This document shows, piece by piece, positions 1 through 5,793 of a stretch of 7,458 nucleotides of DNA; the first letter of the stretch is position 1, and each line of letters starts with the position of its first letter. This DNA is from Chthoniobacteraceae bacterium (GTDB taxonomy: Bacteria > Verrucomicrobiota > Verrucomicrobiia > Chthoniobacterales > Chthoniobacteraceae): NCBI GenBank assembly GCA_947478975.1, contig CANJYI010000136.1, forward strand, positions 1 to 7,458, written 5' to 3'. The translations under genes and the position numbers were made by a program. The notes under the pieces are model-generated. The model did no database searches and was not told where the DNA came from. It saw only the letters and a program-made list of their open reading frames with translations.

Positions 1-225
1 ACCGTCCAGAGAAAACCGTCCGCCGGCGATCCGGTTGCCGTACCTGCCCACGACACACCCGAAGTACGGGTGGCGCCGCCGGTACTCGGAAGCGTCGCTA
101 AAGCCCAGCACCACGTCCGCCAGGCGCCCCTCCCGGTCGGGCACTTCCACTCCGACGATGGTGCAGCCGTGCTCCAGCACGCGTACGCGCATCCCGTTGC
201 TGTTGGTCAAATCGAGCGTGCGCAT
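1..225 (-). CDS. galM: Aldose 1-epimerase (galactose mutarotase), N-terminal part, cut by window edge
   Basis: Aldose 1-epimerases interconvert the alpha and beta anomers of free hexoses such as galactose or glucose in the cytoplasm. Only the first 75 codons are here; family members are usually about 340 residues, so the catalytic His and Glu lie outside. The visible part is typical of the family N-terminus: a beta-rich start (MRTLDLTNSNGMRVRVLEHG), then 'ADVVLGFSDASEYRR', 'HPYFGCVVGRYGNRIAGG' and 'RFSLDG'. The GRxxNRIxxGRF segment (about residues 60-71) includes the Arg that binds the sugar in characterised enzymes. The ATG at 225 is 4 bp after the dcd stop codon. An AAGG lying in the last dcd codons, 9 nt before the ATG, can serve as ribosome binding site, which suggests co-transcription with dcd. 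No signal peptide is seen, unlike some exported bacterial mutarotases. Confidence 0.9.
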   Translation of the reverse strand, partial: MRTLDLTNSNGMRVRVLEHGCTIVGVEVPDREGRLADVVLGFSDASEYRRRHPYFGCVVGRYGNRIAGGRFSLDG

Positions 226-229
226 GGGA

Positions 230-814
230 CTAGACCTTGGGAAGAGTGACACGCTGCCGCTGGTTCTGGTACTTGCCGCGGCGCGTCCTGTAGGAAGTGC
301 CGCAGGGTTGCCCCTGGAAAAACAGCATCTGGACCACCCCCTCATTCGCATAAATGCGACAGTCAGCAGCGCTCGAATTTGAGAATTCCAGCGTTAAATG
401 CCCCTTCCAGCCTGCTTCCGCCGGCGTGACATTCGCAATAATACCACACCTTGCGTAGGTACTTTTGCCCACACAAATCGCCGTCACATCAGTCGGAAGA
501 TGCAGTTCCTCCACCGCCACGCCCAAACCATAACTGCGGGCGGGCAGAATGAAGTAGGCGCCCGAGGCATCCTCGTGCAAAGGCGTAGACTCCAAGTTTT
601 TTGGGTTAAACGCTTTCGGATCAACCACCGTCCCGGGAATGTGCCGGAAAATCAAAAACTCGCGGGCAGAAAGGCAAAGGTCGTAACCGTAACTGGAGGG
701 GCCGAAAGACAGCACGGGCTGACCGTCCTGCAACTGACGCACCAAAGTGTTTTTGTAGGGCTTGATCATGCCCTGTTCGGAAAGGGCGCGGATTTGGTTG
801 TCGTTCAGAATCAC
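230..814 (-). CDS. dcd: dCTP deaminase
   Basis: This enzyme deaminates dCTP to dUTP, the precursor of dUMP for thymidylate synthesis. The 194-residue product matches the usual family length (about 188-194) and the family pattern throughout: 'ILNDNQIRALSEQGMI' at the start, 'SFGPSSYGYDLCLSAREF' at residues 36-53, 'VVDPKAF' at 63-69, the signature GKSTYARCG at 116-124 (the Ser and Arg contact the substrate), 'HLTLEFSNSS' at 139-148 with the expected catalytic Glu143, 'IYANEGVVQMLFF' at 154-166, and the C-terminal 'GKYQNQ' that closes over the triphosphate. I chose the GTG at 814 because it begins exactly at the family N-terminus. An in-frame ATG at 949 would add 45 unconserved residues and overlap the upstream hydrolase gene. 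No good Shine-Dalgarno sequence precedes the GTG. The protein resembles monofunctional proteobacterial-type Dcd, so a separate dUTPase would be expected elsewhere. It lies 101 bp downstream of the hydrolase gene and 4 bp upstream of galM. Confidence 0.95.
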   Translation of the reverse strand: MILNDNQIRALSEQGMIKPYKNTLVRQLQDGQPVLSFGPSSYGYDLCLSAREFLIFRHIPGTVVDPKAFNPKNLESTPLHEDASGAYFILPARSYGLGVAVEELHLPTDVTAICVGKSTYARCGIIANVTPAEAGWKGHLTLEFSNSSAADCRIYANEGVVQMLFFQGQPCGTSYRTRRGKYQNQRQRVTLPKV

Positions 815-915
815 AGGGGTGGGCGGTCGGAGGTGAGCCCCATCCCTACAGCAAGGCCCACAGCATGCCAACCAGAGAAGCCCCGAGGCAGCGTCCGAAC
901 TTCCTAAAACGACCG

Positions 916-1872
916 TTAAAACAGCTGCGGTCCGCCCTCTCTCATCCAAACCACCCGCTCCTCCATTCCCTGCAGTTGCGCAGCCGCGAGCAACCGTCTC
1001 GGCGGCTCGTCCATTGGCTCGTAGGACAAGCGAAACGTCCCGTAGTGCATCGGCACCATCACCTTTGCACCGAGTTCGATGCAGGCCTCAAGCGCCTCCT
1101 CCGGATTCATGTGTACCGGCCGCAAACTCGGCGGCTCGTAGGCCCCAATCGGGAGCAGCGCCACATCAATGGGAAACCTCCGGCCAATTTCAGTAAACCC
1201 GTCAAAGTAGGCGGTGTCCCCGCAGTGGTAAATCACGCGCCCCCCGACCTCGAGGATGTAGCCGCCAAAGCCCCGATACGAATCATGGAGCATCCGCGCC
1301 CCCCAATGATGGCAGGGGGTCAGAGTGACCTTGAGGGAACCCAGCACAAAGCTCTCCCAGTAGTGCAACTCCTGCACCATTCCAAAGCCCAGATCGTGGA
1401 CCAGATTCCCCACCTCGTAGGGCACCACCACCGGTTGCCCCGCCGCCACCCCGCGGAGCGAGCGCCGGTCCAAGTGGTCAAAATGCGCGTGGGTGACCAG
1501 CACCAGGTCAATCGGGGGCAGCGCCCCGGGCTCGACTCCCGCGTGGCGCATCCGCTTGATCCCCTTCAACCAATTGCCCCAGATGGGATCCACTAATACG
1601 TTTCCCTCGGAAGTCTGGATGAGAAACGACGCATGCCCGATCCAAGTGATGGCCACCTCCCCCGCCGCCACCACAGGCCATTCCGGCCGCTCCACCCGCC
1701 CCTCCCGCCGCGTGAAAAGCGAGGGCAGCAAAATCTCGGTCAACGGATTGCGCTGGGTCCAAGCGGCAGAAGGCTTCAGCCCCACGTGAAAAGCGTTTTC
1801 CGCGCCCGGTTTCTCAGGCCCGCTTGATTTGCGGATTTCCGCCGTAGACCATCTGCGCCCAATGTTTGTCAC
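916..1872 (-). CDS. MBL-fold metal-dependent hydrolase, NAPE-PLD/UlaG-like
   Basis: This is a 318-residue metallo-beta-lactamase-fold hydrolase with a complete two-metal site: 'ITWIGHASFLI' (His80), 'VTHAHFDHLD' (HxHxDH = His128, His130, Asp132, His133), 'TPCHHWGAR' (His189), 'YHCGDTAYF' (Asp219) and 'VPMHYGTF' (His276). The order, the motif spacing and the 'LLPIGAYEP ... HMNPEEAL' stretch (239-261) match mammalian NAPE-hydrolysing phospholipase D and its bacterial relatives better than classical beta-lactamases. The substrate cannot be read from sequence; a phosphodiester lipid or a lactone (as for UlaG) are both possible. No signal peptide or membrane segment is seen, so it is probably cytoplasmic or peripheral. 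The GTG at 1872 is the first start after an in-frame TAG two codons upstream; another GTG at codon 30 (AFHVGLKPS) is possible because the first 29 residues are unconserved and no Shine-Dalgarno is visible. It is divergent from the folate gene, with 59 bp between start codons. Confidence 0.88.
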   Translation of the reverse strand: MTNIGRRWSTAEIRKSSGPEKPGAENAFHVGLKPSAAWTQRNPLTEILLPSLFTRREGRVERPEWPVVAAGEVAITWIGHASFLIQTSEGNVLVDPIWGNWLKGIKRMRHAGVEPGALPPIDLVLVTHAHFDHLDRRSLRGVAAGQPVVVPYEVGNLVHDLGFGMVQELHYWESFVLGSLKVTLTPCHHWGARMLHDSYRGFGGYILEVGGRVIYHCGDTAYFDGFTEIGRRFPIDVALLPIGAYEPPSLRPVHMNPEEALEACIELGAKVMVPMHYGTFRLSYEPMDEPPRRLLAAAQLQGMEERVVWMREGGPQLF

Positions 1873-1880
1873 AGGCTAGT

Positions 1881-1909
1881 ATCTTAATCGATGCTGCAGG
1901 TGCGCGCAA
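1881..1909 (-). promoter_or_regulatory. Possible sigma70-type promoter of the MBL hydrolase gene
   Basis: Reading leftwards, TTGCGC (1904-1909, 3/6 to TTGACA) is followed after 17 bp by TAAGAT (1881-1886, 4/6 to TATAAT). Transcription would begin near 1874, only about two bases before the GTG at 1872, which would make the message essentially leaderless and agrees with the absence of a Shine-Dalgarno sequence. The match is weak and rests on position as much as on sequence. It sits in the 59-bp gap shared with the divergent folate gene. Confidence 0.2.
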
Positions 1910-1931
1910 AACGAATCATCTTTTCACTGTT

Positions 1932-2489
1932 ATGTTAGTTTCACAGCAGCCGCCCTCCGCCAAGGAAGCCCTCCGCAGGCTCATGCGCGCCCAGCTCAAA
2001 GCCGCCGCAAGCCACAGGCAGAAAGGCTCCCGCTCGCTCCTCGACCAAATCCAGAACCACCCAGCTTGGGCAGGCGCCTCAACCGTGGCGTTGTTTGCGC
2101 CGCTCCCGGAGGAGCCCGACCTGCTCCCACTGTTGGAACACCCGACGAAACGCTTCGTTTTTCCCTGCCTCCAAGGCTCGAATCTGCTCTGGCGCACGGC
2201 CACCACTTCACATGACCTCCAGCCCGCGCCGCACACAAGTGGCAGACTCAAAGAGCCCGTCCACGGAGATTGGGTCAGCATCTCCTCCCTCGACTGCCTC
2301 CTGGTCCCGGGACTCGCCTTCACCAGTTGCGGCCGACGCCTCGGACGCGGCGGCGGCTACTATGACCGGGCCCTTGCAGAGATTGCGCCCCATGCGGTCG
2401 CCCTTGGCGTGTGCTTCTCGCTCCAAATCGTTGAAACCCTGCCTGCGGAACCCCACGACCAATCCGTCCACTGCGTACTCCACGCCTGA
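1932..2489 (+). CDS. 5-formyltetrahydrofolate cyclo-ligase (MTHFS family)
   Basis: This cytoplasmic enzyme uses ATP to convert 5-formyl-tetrahydrofolate to 5,10-methenyl-tetrahydrofolate, returning a storage or by-product folate to the one-carbon pool. The 185-residue product has the family length and motifs in order: an N-terminal basic helix 'KEALRRLMRAQLKA' (11-24), 'VALFAPLPEEPDLLPLL' (52-68), 'KRFVFPCLQG' (73-82), 'LKEP' (106-109), the strong signature 'DCLLVPGLAF' with 'GRRLGRGGGYYDRAL' (121-148; the Gly-rich loop binds the phosphate), and 'LPAEPHDQSVHCVLHA' at the C-terminus. The ATG at 1932 is preferred: it precedes the basic helix by about ten residues, as usual. A TTG 22 codons upstream (1866) is in frame but adds unconserved sequence and overlaps the divergent gene. 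No clear Shine-Dalgarno is seen. The symbol differs between species (ygfA, fau), so none is given. The gene converges on the protease gene, 40 bp between stop codons; that gap is GC-rich and has no U-tract terminator. Confidence 0.93.
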   Translation: MLVSQQPPSAKEALRRLMRAQLKAAASHRQKGSRSLLDQIQNHPAWAGASTVALFAPLPEEPDLLPLLEHPTKRFVFPCLQGSNLLWRTATTSHDLQPAPHTSGRLKEPVHGDWVSISSLDCLLVPGLAFTSCGRRLGRGGGYYDRALAEIAPHAVALGVCFSLQIVETLPAEPHDQSVHCVLHA

Positions 2490-2529
2490 ACCGGGCCCGC
2501 CGGCCGCCGACCGCCAGCCAAGGGTCCAC

Positions 2530-5500
2530 TTAGCGAATCTGTACGCTGACCTCGCCCGCGCTCACGCTCCCGTAGGCATTCACCACCACGGCCGAATACT
2601 TCCCGGACATCGACGCATCAGCCGCACGCCTTTGGTACACCGTTGACTGGGTCCAGCGCAGAGGGGCGCCATCCTTGCTCCAGACCACAAAGAACGGCTT
2701 TGCACAGGAAACGCCCACGCTCAGCAGCAAAGTGTCTCCCGCCTTCACTCCGACCCCCGCAGAAATCCGCTGGCTCACCATCGGCACCCCGGGCACGCCC
2801 ACTTCCGCCCTCCGGCTGCTTTGAGTCCCAACCGCATTGCGCGCCTCCAGCACGTACGTTCCCGAATCCGCCACCCCCGCCCCTGTGACGCCCAACGCCG
2901 CGGTGCGCGCCCCTGAAACGCGGTGCCCTCCGCTTTCCCCGTCGACCACCGAGAGTCCGTCTTTTTTCCACTGGAAATCCGTTGCGTGTTCCACCTGCGC
3001 GGCCAGAGCAAACGCCTTCACCCCCGGCAGCAACCTCTGTGACTCGGGCATTTTTGTAAATACCGGCCGCTGCCCGAGCTCCAAGCCTGCCACCCACCCC
3101 CGATCCTGGTCCTCGCCGAGCGAAAAGTCCTTCCGATACAAAAATTCCAGAACGGAAGCGCCATCCACCTGCACGCACTGCCGGCTCCAATCACTAACGC
3201 CGCTCACCCGCAGAAAATCCCCCGTGTCCCGGTCGCGCGCCACCACGCCATTGAGCCTGCACTCCAAAAAATCGCAGCCACTCTCGCTGGAAACCTTCCA
3301 CCAAAAATTCACCACGCTTCCCGCCGGGATGCTGTAGCGCAACCGACTGACCCCGCCATCCCCCGTATAGCCGCTGGTGGCCACAACCCCCTTTGAACCG
3401 GGCGCCGAGGCCCAGGGCAGCTCTTCAAGCTGCGCCCGCCAGGGAGCATCCGGCGTGGTGGCCGGAGACGCCGCCCCCTCACCAAGCGCAAGCGCAGGCA
3501 AACCCTCAGCACGCACCGTAATCCTAACGGTTCGGTAGGTCTGACGCGCCCCCTCCACAATTAAAAAACCAACCTCCTGAAGGCTTTCCATCAGCGGCGT
3601 ACCCGTCAACACCTGTTCCCGTGGATCCCATTCCACCCCCAGCGGCGCGCCGCCAAAACACTGCCCCACCGCCGCGCCCTGCGTCAGCCCCAAGCGATAA
3701 AAAAAAGGTTCGCCCACAATCCCCAGGACTGAGAGCGGACTCGTCAAGTCGGGCGCCCTTGCAAAGTTCTCCACCGTTCCCGCCAACACATACTGTCCCA
3801 GCGCGCCGTAAGTCGGATAGCCTGTCGAATAACCGTCCCACGGCTTCGGACCGGTGCAACCGGCGCTCACCGTGATGGAATAGGTGCCCTCGGGAAGCAC
3901 CACATTCACCTGCGCCGCCGTCGTGGCAAGCGGATCTGAAACCGCCCATACCGTTCCATTCTGGTCGGCCACCTCCATTCTTAAGTCCGCATTTCCGTAC
4001 TTGGCCACCTTGGGTTTCAGAGAGGCGTTAAGCGTCCCCCCCAGAGAGGCGAAGGTGTAGACCGCGGAACTCTCCCCGTGGTGTACCACCGCCGAGACAT
4101 CGAAGCTCCCCCCCGTCACCTCCAAAGCGTGCACCCCCACAAAGGAGTCGTCGATGTACCCAACCCCGTTGGTCTTCCTCTTGATAATTGCGATATCGTC
4201 CTCCTTGTTGTTTGCACCGGCATACTCCCCCCGGCTCCATTGGGTCTGCGAGCGGGTGTAGGACTCCCCCATGATCGGCGCCCAACTCAACGGGTCGGAC
4301 AAGTCCCCTCCGTGCCCCTTGTAATACGCCGACGCGGTCCGACCATCAGGCGTCTCCGTGCCGTCATGGTTCAGTCCCAGGGTGTGCCCCACCTCGTGCG
4401 ACACTCCCTCTGCCACGTACTTCGGCGTGGATGCAAAAACCCACGCGGGCACAGTGGAACTCATCGTCCGCCCAGCCGCACTCCAGGCGTTGATCATCGC
4501 CACCCCGCCGCTGCCCGGTAGGGCCGTGCTCGTGGGCGTCACCAGCACCCGGGTCCTCCTGCCCACCGGAGCCGCCTCGTAGTCGGCCAAGATTGTCGAA
4601 ACCGCCATGTCGAAGGGCGCATAGTCCTCCGCTACCCGCGCCACCACCTCCAAAATCCCACTCGCGGTCAGCGCCGCCGGGGCAAACGCAATCGCTTTTC
4701 CGTAGTTCCACACCGGATCAGTCGCCACGCCCCCTTCAAAGTTGAGGGAGATAAGCCCGCGCGCACCGGGCCTTGTATTAACCTGCGGTACCCCCCCAAA
4801 GGTATCCGTCGAAACTGCCGCGGCAGCAGAGGCCCCCTCACCGCTCACTGCAGCAGCCATAGCCGGCCAGCATAGCCTTGCGTCCAAAGGACGCTCCACC
4901 AGTAAAACCGCACCTCCGGGTTCGGTGCGAATTTCCAGCGCGATCCCGCTCCCCGGGAGCAGAATTGCCCCGTTCACCTCCCCCGCCCGCAAACTGAGCG
5001 AAAACGAACCCGCTCCCTCCTGCAGCTCGCCGCCAAACCGCAACCAGCCCATGTCCTCCATGCGCAAATGAGCGGTCCCCAGCAAGGGCAGGTCCCCAAA
5101 CCAAGGCAACTCTACCGGGTCCCCTTCTTTCAGATTGGCCCAACCGCGAAGCGCCTCAGGCCTCAACTCCACCACTCTTCCCTTGGTTGACCTCAAGTCC
5201 GCCGGAGCACCCTGCCCGCCTTCCTCGCCGTTCGGACGATTCAACCGAGCCCCGGGACCGCGGTTTCCCACCAGTGGTACACCGCGAGGCGCTCCGTTAA
5301 AGAACACACCCCGTCCGCCGCCCTGTTCCAAAACGTGGAAAGACACACCAGAAACGCCTCCGACAGAAACGCCTCCGACAGAAACGCCCTCCGCAAGAGA
5401 ATGCCCGCCCCGGGCCCCACCGCCCAAGTGAGAGGCAGCAAGAAGACAGAGACACGCGCAAACGCTCCAAAGCACCGCCCGCTTCAGGCGCCGTCCCGTT

Positions 5501-5532
5501 GGAAGGTCCGTTTTGGGTGCGTCCGATTTCAT
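2530..5532 (-). CDS. Exported metzincin-type zinc metalloprotease with PPC-like, lectin-like and Ig-like modules
   Basis: This complete 1000-residue protein probably digests extracellular protein. Order seen: Sec-type signal peptide (residues 1 to about 34; basic 'GRRLKR', then core 'AVLWSVCACLCLLAA'); Gly-rich linker 37-110 with a tandem SVGGV repeat; beta-rich propeptide-like region about 118-225 with one Cys (221) that might act as a cysteine switch; protease domain about 245-455 with SHEVGHTLGLNHDG (378-391; zinc ligands His379, His383, His389, catalytic Glu380) and Met-turn 'APIMG' (Met421); pre-peptidase-C-terminal-like domain 464-588 ending 'DGYSTGYPTYGALGQY'; putative Ig domain about 598-675 ('LGVEWDPREQVLTGTP'); lectin/jelly-roll-like sandwich about 700-820 ('NFWWKVSSESGCDFLECRL'); Ig-like domains 823-913 and 917-1000. 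Domain borders and family names are by eye. The protein ends straight after the last Ig strand, with no PEP-CTERM or LPXTG tail. The ATG at 5532 immediately precedes a good signal peptide; no Shine-Dalgarno is obvious. It follows a paralogous gene after 261 bp. Confidence 0.88.
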   Translation of the reverse strand: MKSDAPKTDLPTGRRLKRAVLWSVCACLCLLAASHLGGGARGGHSLAEGVSVGGVSVGGVSGVSFHVLEQGGGRGVFFNGAPRGVPLVGNRGPGARLNRPNGEEGGQGAPADLRSTKGRVVELRPEALRGWANLKEGDPVELPWFGDLPLLGTAHLRMEDMGWLRFGGELQEGAGSFSLSLRAGEVNGAILLPGSGIALEIRTEPGGAVLLVERPLDARLCWPAMAAAVSGEGASAAAAVSTDTFGGVPQVNTRPGARGLISLNFEGGVATDPVWNYGKAIAFAPAALTASGILEVVARVAEDYAPFDMAVSTILADYEAAPVGRRTRVLVTPTSTALPGSGGVAMINAWSAAGRTMSSTVPAWVFASTPKYVAEGVSHEVGHTLGLNHDGTETPDGRTASAYYKGHGGDLSDPLSWAPIMGESYTRSQTQWSRGEYAGANNKEDDIAIIKRKTNGVGYIDDSFVGVHALEVTGGSFDVSAVVHHGESSAVYTFASLGGTLNASLKPKVAKYGNADLRMEVADQNGTVWAVSDPLATTAAQVNVVLPEGTYSITVSAGCTGPKPWDGYSTGYPTYGALGQYVLAGTVENFARAPDLTSPLSVLGIVGEPFFYRLGLTQGAAVGQCFGGAPLGVEWDPREQVLTGTPLMESLQEVGFLIVEGARQTYRTVRITVRAEGLPALALGEGAASPATTPDAPWRAQLEELPWASAPGSKGVVATSGYTGDGGVSRLRYSIPAGSVVNFWWKVSSESGCDFLECRLNGVVARDRDTGDFLRVSGVSDWSRQCVQVDGASVLEFLYRKDFSLGEDQDRGWVAGLELGQRPVFTKMPESQRLLPGVKAFALAAQVEHATDFQWKKDGLSVVDGESGGHRVSGARTAALGVTGAGVADSGTYVLEARNAVGTQSSRRAEVGVPGVPMVSQRISAGVGVKAGDTLLLSVGVSCAKPFFVVWSKDGAPLRWTQSTVYQRRAADASMSGKYSAVVVNAYGSVSAGEVSVQIR
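5349..5388. repeat. 15-bp in-frame tandem repeat (about 2.7 copies) in the protease linker
   Basis: The plus-strand unit CAGAAACGCCTCCGA occurs exactly at 5349-5363 and 5364-5378, then as a 10-base partial copy at 5379-5388 before the sequence diverges. On the coding (minus) strand each unit reads TCTGTCGGAGGCGTT and encodes Ser-Val-Gly-Gly-Val (residues 51-60 of the metalloprotease). The unit length is a multiple of three, so gain or loss of copies would change linker length without a frameshift. Confidence 0.9.
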
Positions 5533-5581
5533 TTAATCAGTCAGGAACGGGCCCCAGCGCCCCCCGCGCTTTCAGCGAAAG

Positions 5582-5593
5582 TTGCGCGCGCAA
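5582..5593. repeat. 12-bp perfect palindrome in the protease gene leader
   Basis: TTGCGCGCGCAA is a perfect inverted repeat about 50 bp upstream of the protease ATG. It directly adjoins a small hairpin, CTTTC-AGC-GAAAG (5569-5581). The pair could be an operator or leader-RNA structure, but in GC-rich DNA alternating CG palindromes also occur by chance. The rest of the 5533-5793 spacer holds the two hairpins described separately and no ORF that I can support. I found no convincing -35/-10 pair for the protease gene. Confidence 0.4.
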
Positions 5594-5719
5594 ATGCCCC
5601 TGATGTCTCTAGCACACCCACAAGAAATACGCGAGTCTTTGCTGATTCCTGCGGGCGTTCCCTACGGCGGTGTTCCGGCGGAACTCGGGTTAGCAGCGAT
5701 TTGCCCGGCCCAAAAATAG

Positions 5720-5753
5720 AAAAAGCGGAAGCACAGGAGCGCTTCCGCTTTTT
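5720..5753 (-). terminator. Strong intrinsic terminator downstream of the upstream paralogue
   Basis: A perfect 13-bp inverted repeat: five A, then GCGGAAGC (5725-5732), an 8-base loop, GCTTCCGC (5741-5748), then T-tract. Read on the minus strand the stem is followed by U-rich sequence (TTTTTCTATTTTTG), as expected for a Rho-independent terminator of the gene whose stop codon is about 40 bp upstream. Six T on the plus strand also make it potentially bidirectional, but no plus-strand gene ends here. Confidence 0.88.
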
Positions 5754-5763
5754 TCTTCGCTCT

Positions 5764-5780
5764 CACGGCGCTTCGCCGTG
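5764..5780 (-). other. Second small hairpin between the stop codon and the terminator
   Basis: CACGGCG and CGCCGTG form a perfect 7-bp stem around a 3-base loop, lying 13 bp after the stop codon of the upstream paralogue. It has no T-tract of its own, so it is more likely a 3'-end stabilising structure than a separate terminator. Confidence 0.5.
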
Positions 5781-5793
5781 CGCAACTGGGCCC

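Noticed and set aside
815..949. N-terminal extension of dcd to the ATG at 949
   Set aside because: The extra 45 residues are not conserved and overlap the 3' end of the hydrolase gene; the GTG at 814 fits the family N-terminus exactly.
1866..1931. TTG start at 1866 for the folate cyclo-ligase
   Set aside because: It adds 22 unconserved residues and overlaps the divergent hydrolase start; the ATG at 1932 gives the normal family length.
2490..2529. Terminator between the convergent folate and protease genes
   Set aside because: The 40-bp gap is rich in GGCC/GCCGGC self-complementarity but has no U-tract on either strand, so an intrinsic terminator cannot be supported.
5533..5553. Twin-arginine export of the metalloprotease, suggested by its N-terminal RRLKR
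   Set aside because: The residues after the two Arg are Leu-Lys-Arg rather than the x-hydrophobic-hydrophobic-Lys pattern, so a Sec signal peptide is more likely.
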